From Lacrimispora indolis DSM 755 (GTDB lineage Bacteria > Bacillota > Clostridia > Lachnospirales > Lachnospiraceae): a stretch of 64,000 nucleotides of DNA. The stretch is taken from positions 3,328,001 through 3,392,000 of the forward strand of contig NZ_AZUI01000001.1 of the NCBI RefSeq assembly GCF_000526995.1. Reading direction: 5' to 3'. Under the pieces are notes generated by a model. The model did no database searches. It saw nothing but the letters and a program-made list of their open reading frames with translations, and was not told where the DNA came from. Made by a program: the position numbers and the translations under genes. Position 1 is the stretch's first letter. The number at the start of each line of letters is the position of its first letter. Below are positions 8,795 to 18,016 of this stretch, in pieces.

Positions 8795-9983
8795 ACAGGA
8801 ATATATTGAGAAAGCAGAGTCTGAGATTTATAAGACCTATAACCGTTTTCCTGTTGTTTTCGACCACGGGGACGGCATTCATCTTTATGATACGGACGGA
8901 CAGGAATACTTAGATTTCGGCGCCGGGATCGCGGTGATGGGATTGGGCTACAATGACCCGGAATTTAATGAGGCCTTAAAGGAGCAGGTGGATAAGCTTC
9001 TTCACACCTCAAACCTCTTTTACAATGTCCCTGCCGTAGAAGCGGGAGAGCTGATTTTAAAGGCATCCGGCATGGATAAGGTGTTTTTTACCAACAGCGG
9101 GACAGAAGCGGTGGAAGGCGCTTTAAAGATAGCCAGAAGATACGCCTATAATAAGGACGGGGGTCATGACCATGAAATAATCGCCATGAACCACTCCTTT
9201 CACGGCAGGAGTTTTGGCGCTCTTTCCGTAACGGGAAATGACCATTACCAGGAGCCATTTAAGCCTTTGCTTCCAGGAATTAAATTTGCTGATTTTAATG
9301 ATCTGGACAGCGTAAAGGCCCTGGTCAATCATAAGACCTGCGCCATAATCATGGAAACGGTCCAGGGAGAAGGCGGCATTTATCCGGCCAGTGAAGAATT
9401 TTTAAAGGGTGTGAGAGCCCTTTGCGATGAACATGACATGGTGCTGATCCTTGATGAGATCCAATGCGGAATGGGGCGGACCGGAACCATGTTTGCTTGG
9501 CAGAAATACGGCGTAAAGCCTGATGTGATGACCGTTGCAAAGGCCCTGGGAAACGGCGTGCCTGTGGGAGCATTTCTGGCAGCAGGAAAGGCCGCAACAG
9601 CCATGACTCCCGGCGATCATGGTACCACCTACGGCGGAAATCCTTTTGTGACGGCTGCTGCGTTTAAGGTGCTGGAACTGTTTGAAAAGCGAAAGATCGT
9701 GGATCATGTAAAGGAAATGGGAGAGTATCTTGCAAAGAAGCTTAATTCTCTGGCAGAACGGTATGAAATCATAACAGAACAAAGAGGCATTGGGCTGATC
9801 CGGGGCCTTGAGTTTTCTGTGCCGGCTGCCCCCATTGTGAGCCAGGCCTTGTCAGAGCAAAAGCTGGTGCTTATCAGCGCAGGAACAAATGTCATCCGCT
9901 TTGTTCCTCCTTTGGTGATCGAAAAAGAACATGTGGATGAAATGATAGAAAAGCTGGAGGAAGTACTGAAGCATCAGCTTTAA
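8784..9983 (+). CDS. argD: Acetylornithine aminotransferase
   Basis: PLP-dependent transaminase making N-acetylornithine from the semialdehyde with glutamate. Seen: [16 protein letters not shown] (PLP phosphate site), [13 protein letters not shown], and the Schiff-base lysine region [15 protein letters not shown]. 399 residues, normal. Its start lies inside the argB end, suggesting translational coupling. Last gene of the operon, followed by a terminator. Confidence 0.97.
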   Translation: MLSKQEYIEKAESEIYKTYNRFPVVFDHGDGIHLYDTDGQEYLDFGAGIAVMGLGYNDPEFNEALKEQVDKLLHTSNLFYNVPAVEAGELILKASGMDKVFFTNSGTEAVEGALKIARRYAYNKDGGHDHEIIAMNHSFHGRSFGALSVTGNDHYQEPFKPLLPGIKFADFNDLDSVKALVNHKTCAIIMETVQGEGGIYPASEEFLKGVRALCDEHDMVLILDEIQCGMGRTGTMFAWQKYGVKPDVMTVAKALGNGVPVGAFLAAGKAATAMTPGDHGTTYGGNPFVTAAAFKVLELFEKRKIVDHVKEMGEYLAKKLNSLAERYEIITEQRGIGLIRGLEFSVPAAPIVSQALSEQKLVLISAGTNVIRFVPPLVIEKEHVDEMIEKLEEVLKHQL

Positions 9984-9990
9984 ACCTTTT

Positions 9991-10033
9991 GCCGGGGTCT
10001 TCAGAAGGATATCTGAAGGCTCCGGTTTTTTTG
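9991..10033 (+). terminator. Terminator of the arg operon
   Basis: GCCGGGGTCTTCAG pairs imperfectly with CTGAAGGCTCCGG (9991-10025) and is followed by TTTTTTT. Confidence 0.82.
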
Positions 10034-10099
10034 TGTAATGATTGGGTTGGCAAAGTGATCAATCCTGTATTCTGTGATAGGAGAAGAGCTGTTTTGTCT

Positions 10100-11998
10100 T
10101 CACCCCTTCAGCAGTTCCGGCTCAACCCTGTTAATATAAGTTTCCAGGGAATTTCTGTCAATGAGGGCGGGAATTACCCCCTGTCTGGATACGCAAAAGC
10201 CTGCAGCATATGCGGCGATTCTGGCCGATGCTTCCATAGAATATCCTGATGATAAATATGCGGAAAGTGCTGCAATAAAAGCATCTGCTGCTCCGGTAGT
10301 ATCCACAGGTGGAAAGGGAGAGGCAGGCAGATATCCCTGAAAGGAGGGGGCTTTTAAATAGCAGCCGGAATGCCCCAGGGTGATGATCACGGTTTCCGCT
10401 CCCTGTCTTATAAATTCAGCGGCTTTTCCTTCTATACCGGGAATATCCGGGCACAACAGCTCCGCTTCCTTGTGGTTGGGAACAAATATATCAATGAGCT
10501 TCATAAGGGAAGGGCGGATGGATTTCATGGCAGCAGGCTTTAAAATGTTTTTTGCACCATATTTTTTTGCCAGCCTGGCGGCTGTTTCTATAGCAGCTTC
10601 AGGGACTTCGGTCTGAAGAAGGCAGTAACCGGAATGTTCAAAGACTTTTTCATAAGCAATAATGTCCTCAGGATATAAATTCTGGTTGGCCCCTGTCAGT
10701 ATGGTAATCATGCTTTCGCCGTCATTCTGGACATGGATATAGGCTTTTCCTGTTTCCCTGTTGGCATCCCTTTTTAACCCCTGGACATCCACCTGGTTTT
10801 CTTCCATACAGGTGTATATGATGTTGGAGTCGTAATCGCTTCCCACCTTGCCGATGAGAGAAACTTCATTTCCAAGTTTTGCAGCACCTACGGCCTGATT
10901 GGCGCCTTTTCCTCCCGGAATGACGGAATGCCTGCTGGTGCTGACGGTCCGTCCGGGCTGGGGAAGTTCATCCACGTTTAAGGTCACATCAATGTTGACG
11001 CTTCCCACCACCACGATTTTTCTCGTTTGAGAGGTAAAGGGGAGGCCAAGGCTTTGGGTATTTTCCAAGGGAAAGTCCACGTGAAAGGCTGAAAATTCCT
11101 CTTCCCGTTTCTCACATTTTTCTATGATACGCCTGCAGGCAAAAGCCCCGAATTCACAGTAAGGGATCCGCAGGCTGGAAATGCCTGGAAAAGCAATGTT
11201 TTCACGGGCGTCATCTCTTAAGCTGATCAGGGATAAATCCGATGGAACATGGAACTTAAGCTTTGATAAATGTTCCAGAAGGATAAGGGCGGACGCATAA
11301 TGAGTGCTGACAATTCCCGTTAGGGTGTGGGTCAATATGGCATTGTACCAGTCTTCCGACTCAATAGAAAGGTCCATGGGGCTGCTGTAGGGGATGCCGT
11401 GAACAAATAAACACTTTTTAAACCCGTCCAGAACCATTTCAGAACGCAGGCTGTTCTGTTTTGTGAGGCAGCCCAGCTTTGTATGGCCATGCTGAACCAA
11501 AATTTCCGCCGCAGCATAGCCCATACCTGTAAAATTAATGGAATAGGATAGGGGATACTTCCTGCTGTTAATACAGCAGACTTCTATGCCCTGTTCTTCG
11601 AAATAGTGCCTGTGATCCAGGCTGTCCCCGTTTACCGGTTCCCAGATGACCCCGTCCACATGATTTTTGCAAAGGGATGTGATGTTTTTCAGTTCATGTT
11701 CCGGGCTGTTCAGGCTGTCATTGATTAAAATACTGTAGCCGCTTTTTTGTGCTTCGGTTATGATGCCGTTAATCAATTGGCTGGTTTTCCCCATGGATTT
11801 AAGGAGCAGGCCTAAAATAAAGGTTTTTGCTTCCGGGTTATTTTTAACCGTACTGTATGGAGTATAATGATAGTCTTTTACAATTTTAAGAACCCGGTTT
11901 CTTGTTTCAGGACCTATGTTTTTGTCTTTGTTGTTCACTATTTTTGATACGGTGGATATAGAAACACCGGCCAACTGGGCGATTTCCTTAATTGTCAT
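10100..11998 (-). CDS. LacI-family regulator fused to a ribokinase-like PfkB kinase
   Basis: A 632-residue fusion. Residues 1-60 are a LacI helix-turn-helix (TIKEIAQLAGVSISTVSKIV); about 60-330 form a periplasmic-binding-protein-like sensor; from about residue 335 there is a full ribokinase domain (VVGSVNIDVTL, GGKGANQAVGAAKLG, and the catalytic region DTTGAADAF, with Ala where Gly is usual). The ATG at 11998 has GGGGGAGAAGG upstream; an in-frame ATG at 12034 does not. It diverges from a nucleoside ABC transporter operon, so it probably controls that operon and may itself phosphorylate, or sense, ribose released there. Such fusions occur in some Clostridia; the role of the kinase half here is an inference. 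Confidence 0.92.
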   Translation of the reverse strand: MTIKEIAQLAGVSISTVSKIVNNKDKNIGPETRNRVLKIVKDYHYTPYSTVKNNPEAKTFILGLLLKSMGKTSQLINGIITEAQKSGYSILINDSLNSPEHELKNITSLCKNHVDGVIWEPVNGDSLDHRHYFEEQGIEVCCINSRKYPLSYSINFTGMGYAAAEILVQHGHTKLGCLTKQNSLRSEMVLDGFKKCLFVHGIPYSSPMDLSIESEDWYNAILTHTLTGIVSTHYASALILLEHLSKLKFHVPSDLSLISLRDDARENIAFPGISSLRIPYCEFGAFACRRIIEKCEKREEEFSAFHVDFPLENTQSLGLPFTSQTRKIVVVGSVNIDVTLNVDELPQPGRTVSTSRHSVIPGGKGANQAVGAAKLGNEVSLIGKVGSDYDSNIIYTCMEENQVDVQGLKRDANRETGKAYIHVQNDGESMITILTGANQNLYPEDIIAYEKVFEHSGYCLLQTEVPEAAIETAARLAKKYGAKNILKPAAMKSIRPSLMKLIDIFVPNHKEAELLCPDIPGIEGKAAEFIRQGAETVIITLGHSGCYLKAPSFQGYLPASPFPPVDTTGAADAFIAALSAYLSSGYSMEASARIAAYAAGFCVSRQGVIPALIDRNSLETYINRVEPELLKG

Positions 11999-12055
11999 GT
12001 GACCTTCTCCCCCTGGATTTATTGATTGTAACAAATAATTCGTGATATTCCGTTA

Positions 12056-12084
12056 ATTATGGGACAAATATTTAATTTTGTCAA
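12056..12084 (-). promoter_or_regulatory. Promoter of the LacI-ribokinase gene
   Basis: Minus-strand -35 TTGACA (12079-12084), 17-base spacer, -10 CATAAT (12056-12061). An AT-rich dyad (ATAATT...AATTAT, about 12035-12060) overlaps the -10 and could serve autoregulation. Confidence 0.65.
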
Positions 12085-12157
12085 TGAACAATAAAAAGCA
12101 ATAGGTAAATTATTTAAGGAAAATGGTTTAATAAAATATTTTTTTGTGCAAAAATAC

Positions 12158-12186
12158 TTGACATCTCATTCTGAGGATGGTAGCAT
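12158..12186 (+). promoter_or_regulatory. Promoter of the nucleoside transporter operon
   Basis: -35 TTGACA (12158-12163), 17-base spacer, -10 TAGCAT (12181-12186). The rest of the 309-base gap holds the divergent promoter and the operator listed separately. Confidence 0.65.
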
Positions 12187-12235
12187 TTGCTTAAAAGAAA
12201 TGCAGATCATTGGCTGTTTTATTTTTTAACTAAAA

Positions 12236-12251
12236 GGAAAAACGTTTTACC
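12236..12251. promoter_or_regulatory. LacI-family operator candidate, CG-centred palindrome
   Basis: GGAAAAACGTTTTACC is a 16-base near-perfect palindrome (one symmetric pair mismatched) with the central CG step typical of LacI/PurR/CcpA-type operators. It lies about 50 bases downstream of the -10, where a bound repressor would block elongation. The likely binder is the fusion regulator encoded just upstream. Confidence 0.6.
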
Positions 12252-12307
12252 AAAGAGGAAGGTAAGATGAAATCCTTTTATATTATATTTTATAAGGAGG
12301 AATTTCA

Positions 12308-13423
12308 ATGAAAAAAAGATTTTGTAGCATCCTGATGACGGCAGCGCTTGCAGTGTCTCTGGCCGGCTGTTCCGGCGGGGCAGGTGCAGCAAAGGAGAGC
12401 GGGAAAACAGCAGAGCCCACCACACAGGCCCCATCGGAAAATGGGACGGCAAAGGAAAAGCCAGGGGAGGGAAAAAGGGTATGTATTGTGTATTCCGGAA
12501 ACTTAGGGGACAAGTCCTACAATGATTCCTGCAATGAGGGTGCAAAAGAGGCTGCCGCGGATTTTGGAGTGGAAATTAAAAATCTGGAGGGGACATCCGC
12601 AGAGGAATGGGAAGCAAACTTTTTGTCCGCCTGCGAGGACGGTTATGATCTTGTCATCTGCTCATCCTCGAACTTTGAAGAGTACATGAAAGAGCATTGC
12701 GCCAGCTATCCGGATGTAAAATTTGCCATTATTGATACCACGGTGGAAGGTGATAATATCGTATCCATCAGCTTTGCACAGAATCAGGGTTCTTTCCTGG
12801 CAGGTGCGGCAGCAGCCATGTTTACCCAGAAAACAGATATTGAAGGGGTAAACCAGGACAAGATCATTGGATGGGTAGGGGGAATGGATATTCCGGTCCT
12901 TCATGATTTCTACGTTGGATATGAGCAGGGTGCAAAATATATTGACCCGGAAATCCAGGTTCTTCAGTCCTTTGCAGGAACATGGAATGATCCGTTAAAG
13001 GGAAAAGAGCTGACATTGGCACAGTTTGATCAGGGTGCGGACATCGTAATGAACGTAGCCTCCGGCACTGGCCCCGGAATTCTGGAAGGTGCTAAGGAAG
13101 CAGGAAAATATGCCATTGGCGTGGATTTAAACCAGGATAATGACCAGCCGGGAAGTGTGCTGACTTCCATGGTAAAGCGTGTGGACACAGCCTGCTATCT
13201 GGCGATCCAGTCAGTAGTTGAAGGTACATTTAAAGGAAATTCCACTTCTTATCTGACCATAAAGGAAGAAGGCGTAGGCCTGACCGATTTCAGCGTGATG
13301 AAAGAACATCTGGGAGATAAATTCCCCGAAGACATTGTAGAAAAAGTAAAAGAACTGGAAGAGAAGATCGTTTCAGGAGAAATTGTGGTAGAGAATTATA
13401 CCGGTTTTGGCGCAAACAAATAG
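12308..13423 (+). CDS. BMP-family ABC transporter substrate-binding lipoprotein
   Basis: A 371-residue lipoprotein with a signal peptide ending in the lipobox LAGC (Cys21), then a low-complexity linker and a PnrA/BMP-like nucleoside-binding domain (VCIVYSGNLGDKSYNDS near residue 58; SFLAGAAAAMFTQ; GVDLNQDN). These proteins hand purine or pyrimidine nucleosides to an ABC importer. AAGGAGG precedes the ATG. First gene of an operon with the matching ATPase and two permeases. Confidence 0.93.
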   Translation: MKKRFCSILMTAALAVSLAGCSGGAGAAKESGKTAEPTTQAPSENGTAKEKPGEGKRVCIVYSGNLGDKSYNDSCNEGAKEAAADFGVEIKNLEGTSAEEWEANFLSACEDGYDLVICSSSNFEEYMKEHCASYPDVKFAIIDTTVEGDNIVSISFAQNQGSFLAGAAAAMFTQKTDIEGVNQDKIIGWVGGMDIPVLHDFYVGYEQGAKYIDPEIQVLQSFAGTWNDPLKGKELTLAQFDQGADIVMNVASGTGPGILEGAKEAGKYAIGVDLNQDNDQPGSVLTSMVKRVDTACYLAIQSVVEGTFKGNSTSYLTIKEEGVGLTDFSVMKEHLGDKFPEDIVEKVKELEEKIVSGEIVVENYTGFGANK

Positions 13424-13443
13424 CGGAAACTGAAAAGAATGGA

Positions 13444-13490
13444 GAATGGTTTGGATTTCCTGAGACCCCTCGGGTTTCCAAACCATTTTC
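13444..13490 (+). other. Intercistronic hairpin after the binding-protein gene
   Basis: AATGGTTTGGA (13445-13455) pairs with TCCAAACCATT (13477-13487). No T tract follows, so it more likely protects the upstream message or partly limits read-through, giving more binding protein than ATPase. Confidence 0.55.
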
Positions 13491-13541
13491 CGGTTAAAAG
13501 GAGCGGGAGAAGACTCCTGACAAGAGAAAGAGGGTGAAAGT

Positions 13542-15080
13542 TTGAGTGACTATGTGATTGAAATGAAGGACATTGTGAAGTCATTCGGAAATGTTCATGC
13601 AGTAAAGAACGGACAATTCACTTTAAAAACTGGTGAGATCCATTCCTTAATCGGAGAGAATGGGGCCGGAAAATCCACCATGATGAAGCTGCTCTACGGT
13701 ATGTATCCCATTGATGACGGAGTGATCCGGATCCATGGAGAGGAATTCCCATCCATCACTCCGAAAGCTGCCATTGAAAAAGGCATCGGAATGGTACATC
13801 AGGAATTTATGCTGGTCAATGAACTGACGGTGCTGGAAAATATTATTTTGGGATTTGAGCCCCGCCATGGAATCACCATTGATTTTGACAAGGCCAGAAA
13901 GATGGTGGAACAGTATGTCAGCCAGTATGGAATGGATATACAGCTGGGGAAAAAGATCAATCAGATATCCGTGGGAGAAGCGCAGAGGGTGGAGATCATC
14001 AAAACCTTAACCAGGGGAGCCAATGTGATCATTCTGGATGAGCCTACGGCGGTTTTAACGCCCCAGGAGACTAGACAGCTTTTCGTGATCCTGCAGAATT
14101 TGAAAAAAGACGGAAAATCCCTGGTGTTTATTTCTCATAAATTAAATGAGGTTATGGAAATCTCGGACCGCATCAGCGTGATGCGGCAGGGAAATTATGT
14201 GGGGAGCGTAAATAAGGAAGAGACTTCCCCGGCAGAGCTTGCAAAAATGATGATCGGAAGGGAAGTGTTTTTAAATATTGAAAAAGCCCAGGCAAACCCG
14301 GGGGAAAAGGTTTTGGAAGTGAAGGATGTATGGGTTTCCGGAGAAAAGGAAATTTCCAAGATCCGCGGGGTATCACTGGATGTCCGGGAAGGAGAGATCG
14401 TAGGGATAGCGGGAATCGACGGAAACGGGCAGAGTGAGCTGATTGAAGCAATTACAGGGCTTCGGCAGGTTGAGAAAGGAAGCGTGCTCTTAAACGGGAA
14501 AGAAATAAAGGACTTAAGTCCCAGACAGATCCGGAATGCAGGTCTGTCTCATATCCCGGAAGACCGCAATACAAGGGGCTTAAACCGGTCCATGAGCATC
14601 AAGGAAAATCTCATAGCCGTTAAAGTGAGCGAAGCTCCGTTTTGCAAGGGGATGGTGCAAAATGATAAGGATATCCTGGAATATGCCAGGAAACTGTCAG
14701 AGGTTTTTGACATCCGTCCCAGGGATCCGGAGATATCCACTCAGTCCCTGTCAGGGGGAAATGCACAAAAGGTAGTGGTTGCAAGAGAAGTTTCCATTGG
14801 GGGAAAGCTTCTGGTTGCCTCTCAGCCCACCAGGGGGGTTGACATTGGAGCCATTGAATCCATCAGAAGGATTTTGCAGGAAGTGAAATCAAAAGGAATG
14901 GGAGTTTTGCTGGTTTCCGCAGATTTGGAGGAGATCTTGTCCCTTTCAGACCGGATCGTTGTCATGCACGAGGGCAGGATCACAGGAAGGCTGAAAGCAG
15001 AGGAGGCCAATGAGGATAACCTGGGATTGCTGATGATGGGCGGAACTGCACCGGCTGAGGAAAGGGAGGGCACAACATGA
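13542..15080 (+). CDS. Nucleoside ABC transporter ATP-binding protein (two ABC domains)
   Basis: A 512-residue double ATPase of the sugar/nucleoside (RbsA, NupA/YufO) type. First domain: Walker A GENGAGKST, signature SVGEAQRVEI, Walker B VIILDEPTAVLTP. The second domain from about residue 260 has the degenerate Walker A GIDGNGQSE and signature LSGGNAQKVVV, as usual for this class. The start is TTG at 13542, with AAGAGGGTG a few bases upstream; the first in-frame ATG (13563) would remove conserved residues. Its stop overlaps the next start (ATGA). Confidence 0.94.
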   Translation: MSDYVIEMKDIVKSFGNVHAVKNGQFTLKTGEIHSLIGENGAGKSTMMKLLYGMYPIDDGVIRIHGEEFPSITPKAAIEKGIGMVHQEFMLVNELTVLENIILGFEPRHGITIDFDKARKMVEQYVSQYGMDIQLGKKINQISVGEAQRVEIIKTLTRGANVIILDEPTAVLTPQETRQLFVILQNLKKDGKSLVFISHKLNEVMEISDRISVMRQGNYVGSVNKEETSPAELAKMMIGREVFLNIEKAQANPGEKVLEVKDVWVSGEKEISKIRGVSLDVREGEIVGIAGIDGNGQSELIEAITGLRQVEKGSVLLNGKEIKDLSPRQIRNAGLSHIPEDRNTRGLNRSMSIKENLIAVKVSEAPFCKGMVQNDKDILEYARKLSEVFDIRPRDPEISTQSLSGGNAQKVVVAREVSIGGKLLVASQPTRGVDIGAIESIRRILQEVKSKGMGVLLVSADLEEILSLSDRIVVMHEGRITGRLKAEEANEDNLGLLMMGGTAPAEEREGTT

Positions 15081-16108
15081 ATGTAACGGTAAAAAGCATA
15101 CAGAAAATTTTACTTACCATGCTGCTTGCATTGGCGATCGGAGCCTTATTTATCCTTTCTATCGGGGAAAATCCCTTAGAAGCCTATGGTGCCCTGCTGC
15201 GGGGAGCATTTAACGGAAAGCTTAAAATAGGCACCACCCTGGCCAGCTTTACGCCCCTTCTTCTCACCTCCTGCGCGTTTGCGGTGGCTGCAAAGGCGGG
15301 AGCATTTAATGTTGGAGTGGAAGGCGAGGTGTTTCTGGGAGGCATGGCAGCCGCCTACATCGGGATCAACTGGACGTTTCTTCCTGCACCTCTTCGCCTG
15401 GCAGCCTGTTTTCTGGGGGCAATGGCAGCGGCAGCCTTGTGGGCCCTGATCCCCGCCGTACTGAAAGCTTATTACCGGGTGAGCGAGGTCTGCGTGACCA
15501 TTCTCATGAACAGTGTGGCCCTGTACATAACCTCCTATCTGGTCAGCGGACCCATGAGTGCGGGGGTAGCCAATGCCCAGTCTCTTCCAGTGACAGTGAA
15601 TTTGCCTCAGTTTATGAAACCCAGCAGTGTCAATGCAGGACTTTTCATTGCCCTGGTCACTGTGGTTCTTATGATCTGGGTTTTAAATAAGACCACCTTT
15701 GGGTATAAGGTAAAAACGGTGGGAACAAATCCTGCTCATGCGGAGTACGTGGGCATCAGCCCGAAAAAGATTTTTATACAGTCCATGATGGTAAGCGGAG
15801 CATTGGGCGGGATGGCCGGCTGCATTGAGGTTTTGGGAGTTCACGGATACTTTTTAAACAATTTTGCGGCAGGACTTGGCTCCAATGGCATGCTGGCTTC
15901 TCTGATCGTCAAGAACAACTTAATCTTTGCTCCCTTCATGTCATTTTTCCTGGCAGTGTTAAAATCCGGAGCCATGGGGATGCAGCAGAGCACCGGCGTA
16001 CCGAAATCCATCGTGGATACCATAACGGCAGTTTTTATTATCGTGGCAACCATGGAGCTTTTGTTCCAGTTTAAGGATAAGAAACATAAAAAAGAAAAGA
16101 GCAAATAG
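15077..16108 (+). CDS. Nucleoside ABC transporter permease 1
   Basis: A 343-residue integral membrane protein of the BPD_transp_2 family (YufP/NupB type). It has about nine hydrophobic segments and the characteristic AGAFNVGVEGEVFLGG motif near residue 75 and GYKVKTVGTNPAHAEYVGI in the cytoplasmic coupling region. It overlaps the ATPase gene by four bases. It pairs with the next permease as a heterodimer. Confidence 0.93.
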   Translation: MNVTVKSIQKILLTMLLALAIGALFILSIGENPLEAYGALLRGAFNGKLKIGTTLASFTPLLLTSCAFAVAAKAGAFNVGVEGEVFLGGMAAAYIGINWTFLPAPLRLAACFLGAMAAAALWALIPAVLKAYYRVSEVCVTILMNSVALYITSYLVSGPMSAGVANAQSLPVTVNLPQFMKPSSVNAGLFIALVTVVLMIWVLNKTTFGYKVKTVGTNPAHAEYVGISPKKIFIQSMMVSGALGGMAGCIEVLGVHGYFLNNFAAGLGSNGMLASLIVKNNLIFAPFMSFFLAVLKSGAMGMQQSTGVPKSIVDTITAVFIIVATMELLFQFKDKKHKKEKSK

Positions 16109-16122
16109 GAGGAGGCAGAAGT

Positions 16123-17055
16123 ATGGATTTAAGCAAAATTTTCAGTGTATCTTTGATATATGCAGCCTTTCGTTCTGCCACGCCTATTATTTACGCGGCA
16201 TTGTGCGCGGCCATTACCCAGCAGGCGGATATTTTAAATATCGGAACAGAAGGAATCATGCTCACCGGAGCATTTGCGGCAGTAGCGGTCAGCTATTTAA
16301 CAGGAAGCTGGGTTCTGGGAGTTGCGGTTGCCATGATTGCAGGGCTTATCATGGCAATGATCATGGCAGTAGGCCATATCCGTTATAAAGCGGAGATCTG
16401 CGCTATTGGCATGGGAATCAATTTATTTGCGCTGGCAATTACCAAGTTTCTTTTAAACAGCGTTTTGGGAAAAAGCGGTACGTTTTCAGAGCCTGGAATC
16501 ATTGCCATTCCCAGGGTCAGCCTTCCTTTTCTGGCCAAAGTTCCATTTCTCAAGGAGATCTTTGATAACTGGTGTGTAACCGAGTGGTTTGTTATTGTAC
16601 TGATACTTCTGATCTGGTTTGTGTTTTACAAAACGGTCTGGGGGCTTCGGTTAAGGGCAGTAGGCCAGTTTCCCATGGCAGCGCAGACGGCAGGGATCAA
16701 TGTGAATTCCATGAAATACCGCGCCATTGCCGTATCCGGACTGATCGGAGGTCTGGCAGGCGCTCATTTATCCCTTGGATACAGCAAAATGTTTACGGAG
16801 AATATGACCAATGCCAGGGGATTTATGGGAGTGGCGGCCATGTATTTCGGAGGCGCCCACCCCATTTTAACTGCAGCCGGGTGCCTGGTGTTCGGATTTG
16901 CAGATTCCATAGGAGCCAGGCTTCAGGCCTATGGAGTGCCGTCCCAGCTGGTGCTCTTAATGCCTTATGTGGTGACCATAGCAACCCTTGCAGTTTCCAT
17001 GGCATCTAAGGCAGCAAGGGAAAAGAAAAAAAAGAGCGCATTGGCAAAAGCCTGA
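16123..17055 (+). CDS. Nucleoside ABC transporter permease 2
   Basis: A 310-residue permease (YufQ/NupC type). Seen: ADILNIGTEGIMLTGAF near residue 33 and WGLRLRAVGQFPMAAQTAGI, the coupling loop, plus repeated hydrophobic helices and a lysine-rich C-terminal tail. AGGAGG lies upstream. Completes the importer with the preceding three genes. Confidence 0.93.
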   Translation: MDLSKIFSVSLIYAAFRSATPIIYAALCAAITQQADILNIGTEGIMLTGAFAAVAVSYLTGSWVLGVAVAMIAGLIMAMIMAVGHIRYKAEICAIGMGINLFALAITKFLLNSVLGKSGTFSEPGIIAIPRVSLPFLAKVPFLKEIFDNWCVTEWFVIVLILLIWFVFYKTVWGLRLRAVGQFPMAAQTAGINVNSMKYRAIAVSGLIGGLAGAHLSLGYSKMFTENMTNARGFMGVAAMYFGGAHPILTAAGCLVFGFADSIGARLQAYGVPSQLVLLMPYVVTIATLAVSMASKAAREKKKKSALAKA

Positions 17056-17069
17056 AAGGAGAAGAATGA

Positions 17070-18008
17070 ATGGAACAACAGAAGGTTATTTTAGATTGTG
17101 ATCCGGGACACGATGATGCGGTGAACATATTATTGGCAGGAAGAAACAGCGGGGTGGAAGTGCTGGGCATTACAGTGGTGGCAGGAAACCAGTCCCTTGA
17201 AAAAACCATAAGAAATGCCCTGAATGTCTGCCAGCACCTGGGACTGGATATCCCGGTCTATGCCGGCTGCGGACAGCCCATGATCCGGGATAAGCAGCTT
17301 CTTGCAGGAGATATCCATGGAGAAACCGGACTTGACGGTCCTGTTTTTGAACCCTTAAAGAGAAGGGAAGAGGCGGAGCATGGGGTACTCTTTCTCGTCC
17401 GCACCTTGATGGAATCGGAAGGAGACATCATCCTGGTGCCGACGGGGCCTTTGACCAATATTGCCATGGCAATGAGAATGGAGCCCCGTATCATACCGAA
17501 GATAAAAAGAATTGTCCTCATGGGAGGCTGCTATCAGCTGGGGAATGTGACACCGGCTGCTGAGTTTAATATCATAGCCGATGCAGATGCAGCCCATGTG
17601 GTATTTACCAGCGGCAGCCCCATTACCATGGTGGGACTTGATGTGACCAGGAAGGTGCTCTGTTATCCCCAGATCGTGAAACGGATGGAAGCGGCGGGCA
17701 ATCCGGCCGCCCGGCTGTTTGCGGATCTCATGGCGCATTTCAATAAGAGCCAGAAAGAGGTTTTTGGGTGGGAAGGCGGGCCTCTCCATGACCCGGTGAC
17801 CATTGCTTCCATTATTGATCCGGAACTTCTGGTGACAAAACCCATGTATACGGAAGTGGATATCAGGAGCGTACAAAGCTATGGCAGGACCAATTGTGAC
17901 TTCTTTGGCTACAGTCACAGAGAAGCCAATGTTGACGTGGCCATAGATATTGATGTGGAACGTTTCTGGGATCTGATCGAGGAGGGAATCCGGGCTTACG
18001 GCTCATGA
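17070..18008 (+). CDS. Nucleoside hydrolase (ribonucleoside N-ribohydrolase family)
   Basis: A 312-residue enzyme that hydrolyses the N-glycosidic bond of nucleosides to base plus ribose. The calcium-binding signature DCDPGHDDA is at residues 9-17, and GPLTNIAMA and HDPVTIASIID are the later active-site segments. No signal peptide, so it is cytoplasmic. Directly follows the permeases by 14 bases, which supports nucleoside as the imported substrate. Substrate preference (uridine, inosine or other) cannot be fixed from sequence. Confidence 0.93.
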   Translation: MEQQKVILDCDPGHDDAVNILLAGRNSGVEVLGITVVAGNQSLEKTIRNALNVCQHLGLDIPVYAGCGQPMIRDKQLLAGDIHGETGLDGPVFEPLKRREEAEHGVLFLVRTLMESEGDIILVPTGPLTNIAMAMRMEPRIIPKIKRIVLMGGCYQLGNVTPAAEFNIIADADAAHVVFTSGSPITMVGLDVTRKVLCYPQIVKRMEAAGNPAARLFADLMAHFNKSQKEVFGWEGGPLHDPVTIASIIDPELLVTKPMYTEVDIRSVQSYGRTNCDFFGYSHREANVDVAIDIDVERFWDLIEEGIRAYGS

Positions 18009-18016
18009 GGTGAATG

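Noticed and set aside
10100..11998. LacI-ribokinase as two genes joined by sequencing error
   Set aside because: The frame is continuous, with no in-frame ribosome site and start at the ribokinase boundary, and the linker reads normally.
17355..17918. Long open frame (187 codons) on the minus strand
   Set aside because: It lies fully inside the nucleoside hydrolase gene, shows no family motif and has no ribosome site. It is a shadow of the high-quality forward gene.
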